NCBI GenBank assembly: GCA_036661515.1
Contig: JAVWYO010000022.1
Span: forward strand, 1-28,292
Direction: 5' to 3'
DNA length: 28,292 bases
Source: HGM05232 sp036661515
Lineage (GTDB): Bacteria > Bacteroidota > Bacteroidia > Bacteroidales > Muribaculaceae
Position numbers and translations under genes: made by a program
The notes under the pieces: model-generated
Told to the model about the DNA's origin: nothing
Seen by the model: only the letters and a program-made list of their open reading frames with translations
Database searches by the model: none
Shown: in pieces, positions 23,938 to 28,292 of the stretch
Layout of the letters: every line of letters starts with the position of its first letter
How positions within the stretch are numbered: position 1 is the first letter of the stretch

Positions 23938-24696
23938 ATGGAAATAGAATTTTTAGGTACAGGTACTTCTACGGGAATTCCACAAATTGGGTGTGATTGT
24001 AAGGTGTGTCATTCTATTGATAATAAAGACAAACGACTTAGAACATCTGCTATATTTCGAAAAGATGGCGTAGATATATTAATTGACTGTGGACCCGATT
24101 TTAGAACGCAAATTCTTAGAGCTTCTTCGCGAAAAATAGATGCCCTTCTTGTCACACATAGTCATTATGACCATGTTGGAGGAATAGATGACCTACGCCC
24201 ATATTGTGATAATAATCCATTCTCGATATATTGTCAAAAGAATGTTATTGAAGACCTTATGGCAAGAATACCTTATTGCTTTAAGGAGCATCCTTATCCA
24301 GGAGTGCCGTCATTTAATCTTATTGAAATCAATGATAATATCCCGTTTTTCGTAAAAAATGTAAGAATAGAGCCTATCCAAGTTATGCACTTTAAGTTGC
24401 CTATTGTGGGATATAAAATAGATAATGTTGCTTACATTACCGATGCAAAGAGCATCAATAAAGATGTAATAGAGCGTTTAAAAGATATTCCATATTTGAT
24501 TATTAATGCGCTTCGCATTGCTCCGCACATATCACACATGTCTCTCAGTGAAACGCTTAGCATAATAAGCCAAATAAATCCTAAGAAGGCCTATCTGATA
24601 CATGTGAGTCATGATATGGGATTTCAAAAAGAAATATCTATAACTCTTCCATCTAATGTTGAGTTTGCTTATGATGGCTTGATTCTTAAAGTGTGA
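23938..24696 (+). CDS. PhnP-like MBL-fold metallo-hydrolase
   Basis: This 252-residue metallo-beta-lactamase-fold protein has the di-metal motif THSHYDHVGGIDDLR with His74, His76, Asp78 and His79. Further metal ligands are in VMHF and ITDAKS, and a final histidine is in LIHVSHDMG. An N-terminal GCDCKVC (18-24) supplies the extra structural-zinc cysteines seen in the PhnP group of phosphodiesterases. No phn genes are near, so the natural substrate, perhaps a cyclic phosphodiester, is not known. It is tightly linked to murB, an adjacency that says little about function. Confidence 0.85.
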   Translation: MEIEFLGTGTSTGIPQIGCDCKVCHSIDNKDKRLRTSAIFRKDGVDILIDCGPDFRTQILRASSRKIDALLVTHSHYDHVGGIDDLRPYCDNNPFSIYCQKNVIEDLMARIPYCFKEHPYPGVPSFNLIEINDNIPFFVKNVRIEPIQVMHFKLPIVGYKIDNVAYITDAKSINKDVIERLKDIPYLIINALRIAPHISHMSLSETLSIISQINPKKAYLIHVSHDMGFQKEISITLPSNVEFAYDGLILKV

Positions 24697-24738
24697 TATT
24701 ATTATATCAAATTTAAACTAATTTTAATTTTGTACGTT

Positions 24739-24770
24739 CAAAGAATATGACTATTTTCTCATATTTTTTG
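24739..24770 (+). terminator. Hairpin after the murB operon
   Basis: CAAAGAATATGA (24739-24750) pairs with TCATATTTTTTG (24759-24770): 12 base pairs including one G-U, with an 8-base loop and a T-rich right arm. It lies in the gap between the metallo-hydrolase and lepA and may end the lipoprotein-murB-hydrolase transcript. It also overlaps the expected -33 region of the lepA promoter. Confidence 0.4.
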
Positions 24771-24772
24771 AG

Positions 24773-24780
24773 TATTTTTG
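24773..24780 (+). promoter_or_regulatory. Possible -7 box of lepA
   Basis: TATTTTTG fits TAnnTTTG and lies 39 bases before the chosen start of lepA. No clear -33 box is visible. Confidence 0.3.
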
Positions 24781-24818
24781 TGCCGTTAAATAAATGTGGA
24801 TACACAAAAAAATAATTG

Positions 24819-26606
24819 ATGAAACGTATAAGGAATTTTTGCATCATAGCACATATAGATCATGGTAAGAGTACATTAGCTGATCGACTTCTTGAGTATA
24901 CTAAGACTATAACAGAGAAGGAACAACAGGCACAAGTACTTGACAACATGGATCTTGAGCGAGAACGTGGCATCACGATAAAGAGTCATGCAATTCAGAT
25001 GCAGTATATCCACGAGGGAGATGAATATTCTCTCAATCTAATTGATACCCCAGGACATGTTGACTTTTCTTATGAAGTCTCACGCTCAATAGCAGCTTGT
25101 GAAGGGGCTTTACTTATTGTTGACGCAGCGCAGGGCATTCAAGCACAGACGATATCCAACCTTTATATGGCAATTGAGAATGACCTTGAAATCATTCCTG
25201 TCGTCAATAAAATAGATCTTGATAGTGCAAAGCCCGATGAAATAGAAGATCAAATAATTGAGCTACTGGGTTGCAAGCGTGAAGAGATTATACGCGCAAG
25301 TGGCAAGACTGGTGTAGGTATTCCTGAAATTCTTGAAGCAATAGTGAAGAGGGTTCCAGAGCCTAAAGGTGATCCAAATGCTCCTCTTCAAGCACTTATT
25401 TTTGACTCGGTTTTCAATCCATTTCGTGGTATTATAGCATATTTTAAAATTGTAAATGGCACACTTCGCACAGGAGATGATGTCAAATTTGTAAATACAG
25501 ATAAAGAATATAATGCCGATGAAATAGGAATATTAAAATTGGCACCATCTCCACGAAAAGAGATGTTGGCGGGGAATGTTGGTTATATAATTTCGGGTAT
25601 CAAAACTTCTAAAGAGGTAAAAGTAGGTGATACCATAACTCATGTAAAGAATCCATGTGATTGTGCAATTGATGGATTTGAAGAAGTGAAACCTATGGTA
25701 TTTGCTGGTGTTTATCCAATAGAAACGGAAGAATTTGAAAATTTGCGTTCCTCTCTTGAAAAGTTACAGCTTAATGATGCTTCGCTTACATTTCAGCCAG
25801 AATCATCTGTGGCTTTAGGATTTGGTTTCCGTTGTGGCTTCTTGGGATTGCTCCACATGGAAATAATACAAGAGCGACTTGGACGAGAATTTGATATGGA
25901 TGTTATCACTACTGTACCTAATGTTTCGTACAAAATTTTTGATAGAAAAGGTACAATGACAGAAGTCCATAATCCATCGGGATTGCCCGATCCAACACTT
26001 ATTGATCATATTGAAGAGCCATATATCAGAGCATCTATTATCACTGCAGCTGATTATATTGGACCAATTATGACACTTTGTCTTACAAAACGAGGTGAAC
26101 TTATTAAACAAGAATATATTTCTGGAAATAGGATAGAACTAACATTTGATATGCCTCTTGGTGAAATAGTAATTGACTTTTACGATAAGCTAAAGAGTAT
26201 ATCAAAAGGATATGCTTCATTTGACTATCATATTCATGATTTTAGAGAATCAAAATTGGCTAAATTGGATATTCTTCTTAATGGAGAATCGGTTGATGCT
26301 CTAAGCACATTGACTCATGTTGATAATGCAGTGTCGTTTGGCCGTAGAATGTGTGAAAAGCTAAAAGAGCTTATTCCTCGACAACAATTTGATATTGCAA
26401 TTCAAGCAGCTATTGGTGCTAAGATTGTAGCGAGAGAAACTATTAAGGCGGTTCGTAAAGATGTTACGGCTAAATGCTATGGAGGAGATATAAGTCGTAA
26501 AAGAAAGCTACTTGAGAAGCAAAAACAAGGCAAGAAAAGAATGAAACAAATAGGTTCTGTTGAAGTCCCACAAAAAGCATTCCTTGCAGTGCTTAAACTT
26601 GATTAA
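24819..26606 (+). CDS. lepA: Elongation factor 4 (LepA), translational GTPase
   Basis: LepA/EF4 is a ribosome-associated GTPase that helps initiation or rescues stalled ribosomes by back-translocation. The 595-residue protein has G1 AHIDHGKST, G2 RERGIT, G3 DTPGH, G4 NKID and G5 ASGKTG. LepA-specific C-terminal segments follow: FGFRCGFLGLLHMEI, TTVPNVSY, SFGRRMCEKLKELIPRQQF, and a basic tail that includes KQKQGKKRMKQIGSVEVPQ. I start at the ATG at 24819 because the family begins with MKRIRNFCIIAHID; the in-frame TTG one codon before is less likely. Confidence 0.97.
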   Translation: MKRIRNFCIIAHIDHGKSTLADRLLEYTKTITEKEQQAQVLDNMDLERERGITIKSHAIQMQYIHEGDEYSLNLIDTPGHVDFSYEVSRSIAACEGALLIVDAAQGIQAQTISNLYMAIENDLEIIPVVNKIDLDSAKPDEIEDQIIELLGCKREEIIRASGKTGVGIPEILEAIVKRVPEPKGDPNAPLQALIFDSVFNPFRGIIAYFKIVNGTLRTGDDVKFVNTDKEYNADEIGILKLAPSPRKEMLAGNVGYIISGIKTSKEVKVGDTITHVKNPCDCAIDGFEEVKPMVFAGVYPIETEEFENLRSSLEKLQLNDASLTFQPESSVALGFGFRCGFLGLLHMEIIQERLGREFDMDVITTVPNVSYKIFDRKGTMTEVHNPSGLPDPTLIDHIEEPYIRASIITAADYIGPIMTLCLTKRGELIKQEYISGNRIELTFDMPLGEIVIDFYDKLKSISKGYASFDYHIHDFRESKLAKLDILLNGESVDALSTLTHVDNAVSFGRRMCEKLKELIPRQQFDIAIQAAIGAKIVARETIKAVRKDVTAKCYGGDISRKRKLLEKQKQGKKRMKQIGSVEVPQKAFLAVLKLD

Positions 26607-26643
26607 CTTATAACTCTAAGACTTGTGAAAGCCATATATTAAT

Positions 26644-26664
26644 CAACTAAAATGTTTTTAGTTG
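26644..26664 (+). terminator. Hairpin downstream of lepA
   Basis: CAACTAAAA (26644-26652) pairs with TTTTAGTTG (26656-26664), a 9-bp stem with a 3-base loop, 38 bases after the lepA stop. No strong T-run follows, so it is a weak terminator candidate. Confidence 0.35.
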
Positions 26665-26674
26665 GTTGTTACAG

Positions 26675-26698
26675 TACTATTGTAATTTGACGATAGTA
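26675..26698 (+). promoter_or_regulatory. Hairpin in the nhaA leader
   Basis: TACTATTG (26675-26682) pairs with CGATAGTA (26691-26698), 8 bp including one G-U, with an 8-base loop. It ends 24 bases before the nhaA ATG. It could affect nhaA translation or mRNA stability; function is unproven. Confidence 0.3.
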
Positions 26699-26722
26699 TA
26701 AATTAATAAAACGATAAAGAGT

Positions 26723-28078
26723 ATGTCAAACATTTTATTTACAGCAAAAAGGACACTCAAAAATTACGCCAGTGGTGGTAATATATTAATTATTGCCACA
26801 TTATTAGCGTTAGTAATTGCTAATATCCCGGCAATCAATCATTACTATTTCGATTTCTGGTCATTGCCTATGTCATTGCAAATAGGAGATTTTAATCTAT
26901 TTAGTCACAATGGACATGCTATGACTGTGATGCAATTCATCAATGATGCATTAATGGCAGTATTCTTTTTTACAATAGGTCTTGAAATAAAACGCGAAGT
27001 CCTTGTGGGTGAATTATCATCATTCAAGCAAGCATTACTCCCCATAGTAGCTGCAATAGGTGGCATGGTTCTACCTGTTGGTATTTTCATGTTTCTTGGT
27101 AGAGGTAGTGACTTCCTTGGTGGTGCTGCAATACCAATGGCCACTGATATTGCATTTTCGCTTGGAGTTCTTGCAATGCTTGGCTCAAGAGTACCCACAT
27201 CGCTAAAAATGTTTCTAACTACACTTGCTGTTGTTGATGATATTGGAGGTATTTTAGTGATTGCAATATTTTATTCATCGGGAATTGAATATATGCTTTT
27301 AATTGTTGCGCTTTTTATATTAGGACTTCTATTTCTTGGTTCAAAATTCCAAATTCAGAGTAAAATATTTTATTTTGCACTTGGTGGGGTTGTGTGGTTC
27401 TTATTCCTAAATTCAGGTATTCACCCAACTATTGCTGGTGTACTTATTGCATTTTGCATACCTGCAACTCCAGTATTCCCTCCTAAAAAATATATTGTAA
27501 CAATTCGAGAACGTATTGCTAATTTCCCAATAGGTAATGATGAAAGTCTTGAACAAAAATCTATTCTCAAAAAAGACCAACTTAACTGGCTAAAAGAAAT
27601 AGAATCGGCATCAGATAAGATGATTTCACCTCTTCAAGAATTGGAAGACTCATTGCACCCTGTGGTAAATTACTTTATAATTCCACTGTTTGCTTTTGCT
27701 AATGCAGGTATCTTCTTTGGTGATATGAGTGCTTCATCGTTGTTTGAAGGTGTTAGTATTTCGATTATTGCAGGCCTATTAATTGGTAAATTCTTTGGAA
27801 TATTTATTTTCTCTTGGGCAATAATAAAGATGAAACTTGTGAACATGCCCGATCATAGTAATTGGAAAATGCTTGCTGCTGTATCGATGCTTGGAGGTAT
27901 TGGATTTACAGTGTCACTGTTTATTGCCAACTTGTCGTTTGGCTCAATGGGAGTTCATGGCGCAGAATTGTTGAATAGCGCTAAACTTGGTATAATTGTA
28001 GGTTCGTTATTAGCTGGTGTGCTTGGATACATATTTTTATCGAAGGTGCTTCCAAAGCATGGTACGATAGTAGAATAA
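26723..28078 (+). CDS. nhaA: Na+/H+ antiporter NhaA
   Basis: NhaA exports sodium in exchange for protons across the inner membrane, helping with salt and pH stress. The 451-residue protein has about 12 membrane spans. The ion-binding aspartate pair is Asp172-Asp173 in AVVDDIGGIL, and the blocks FFTIGLEIKREVLVGELS and GGAAIPMATDIAFSLGVLA are intact. It is about 60 residues longer than E. coli NhaA because of a cytoplasmic insert (around 260-305) before the NYFIIPLFAFANAG helix; Bacteroidota forms share this. It starts 116 bases after lepA, with two small hairpins between. Confidence 0.95.
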   Translation: MSNILFTAKRTLKNYASGGNILIIATLLALVIANIPAINHYYFDFWSLPMSLQIGDFNLFSHNGHAMTVMQFINDALMAVFFFTIGLEIKREVLVGELSSFKQALLPIVAAIGGMVLPVGIFMFLGRGSDFLGGAAIPMATDIAFSLGVLAMLGSRVPTSLKMFLTTLAVVDDIGGILVIAIFYSSGIEYMLLIVALFILGLLFLGSKFQIQSKIFYFALGGVVWFLFLNSGIHPTIAGVLIAFCIPATPVFPPKKYIVTIRERIANFPIGNDESLEQKSILKKDQLNWLKEIESASDKMISPLQELEDSLHPVVNYFIIPLFAFANAGIFFGDMSASSLFEGVSISIIAGLLIGKFFGIFIFSWAIIKMKLVNMPDHSNWKMLAAVSMLGGIGFTVSLFIANLSFGSMGVHGAELLNSAKLGIIVGSLLAGVLGYIFLSKVLPKHGTIVE

Positions 28079-28092
28079 TAAAAAATAAAATA

Positions 28093-28142
28093 GTTCATAT
28101 AATTATGGCGCATCCAGCAAGGTGCGCCATAATTATATGAAC
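28093..28142. terminator. Perfect 20-bp hairpin after nhaA
   Basis: Two 20-base arms (28093-28112 and 28123-28142) are exact reverse complements around a 10-base loop. The A-rich stretch just to the left (28081-28092) reads as a T-run on the minus strand, so its best fit is as a terminator for leftward transcription entering from beyond the window. To the right there is no T-run. It may also end nhaA or be a mobile palindromic repeat. Confidence 0.55.
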
Positions 28143-28165
28143 GAATTAGGGTAGTGGTGGTTGGT

Positions 28166-28210
28166 GGGGGTACGCACAGTACGCAGTGTACGCACCCTTT
28201 TTGCATTTAG
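28166..28210 (-). repeat. Edge repeat, right copy
   Basis: Read on the minus strand, this matches the repeat at 9-55: CTAAATGC, an A-run, then GGGTGCGTACACTGCGTA, two changed bases, and GTGCGTAC. The copies are inverted relative to each other and bracket the whole window. The remainder of 28143-28292 is GT-rich or mixed sequence in which I see no gene, tRNA or promoter, only a CTCACAACT-type string on the minus strand near the end. Confidence 0.65.
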
Positions 28211-28292
28211 CTGATTTGGTGTGTGTTACAAAGATAGTGGCTGGGGATAGTGGATTAAGGGCGAAAAAAAGATGATGCTTTAGTTGTGAGTT

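Noticed and set aside
23938..24696. Phosphonate (phn) pathway membership of the metallo-hydrolase
   Set aside because: The PhnP-like fold is clear but no C-P lyase genes are near, so only the family name is used.

Overview
This is an AT-rich chromosomal window that looks like a member of the Bacteroidales. The evidence is Bacteroidota-type -7 boxes (TAnnTTTG) in front of several genes, almost no Shine-Dalgarno sequences, the gene order thiD-thiS-TenI-like-thiE-thiG-thiC-thiH, and a BioG-BioC fusion inside the biotin operon. I cannot fix the genus. Coding is dense and no gene is cut by either edge. I see no tRNA, rRNA, CRISPR array, prophage or intact insertion sequence.

Layout from left to right: (1) 1-225, repeats and a promoter. 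(2) 226-2687 (+), a LysE-type exporter, a CBM9-like protein without a signal peptide, and an unrecognised secreted beta-rich protein. (3) 2748-8812 (-), a thiamine operon behind a TPP riboswitch: HMP-P kinase, sulfur carrier ThiS, a TenI/ThiE-like protein, ThiE, ThiG, ThiC and ThiH. (4) 8909-11208 (+), an SGNH hydrolase and an MBOAT acyltransferase, a likely glycan O-acetylation pair. (5) 11370-15735 (+), a response regulator, a histidine kinase and a PiT phosphate transporter with a PhoU-like tail, closed by a strong hairpin. (6) 15814-16524 (+), an ECF sigma factor whose start codon touches the end of a 135-bp inverted-repeat element. (7) 16532-21816 (-), bioA, bioF, bioGC and bioD, followed by a DEDDy exonuclease and a small membrane protein. 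(8) 21957-24696 (+), a lipoprotein, MurB and a PhnP-like metallo-hydrolase. (9) 24819-28078 (+), LepA (EF4) and the NhaA antiporter. (10) 28079-28292, a perfect 20-bp hairpin and a repeat that is the inverted copy of the one at the left edge.

Metabolically the window holds two cofactor pathways. The thiamine operon builds both halves and joins them, but it contains no thiF, which would adenylate ThiS. The biotin operon runs from malonyl-ACP methylation to dethiobiotin, but bioB is not here. The two-component system next to the phosphate transporter suggests phosphate sensing, though this rests on adjacency only. The most unusual structure is the foldback element in the sigma-factor leader. 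The two divergent intergenic regions, thi/SGNH and bio/lipoprotein, each carry mirror-image -7 boxes. I found no clear multi-gene system that is new to biology. The best leads are the sigma-factor leader, the unknown secreted protein with its CBM9 and LysE neighbours, and the paired repeats at the window edges.
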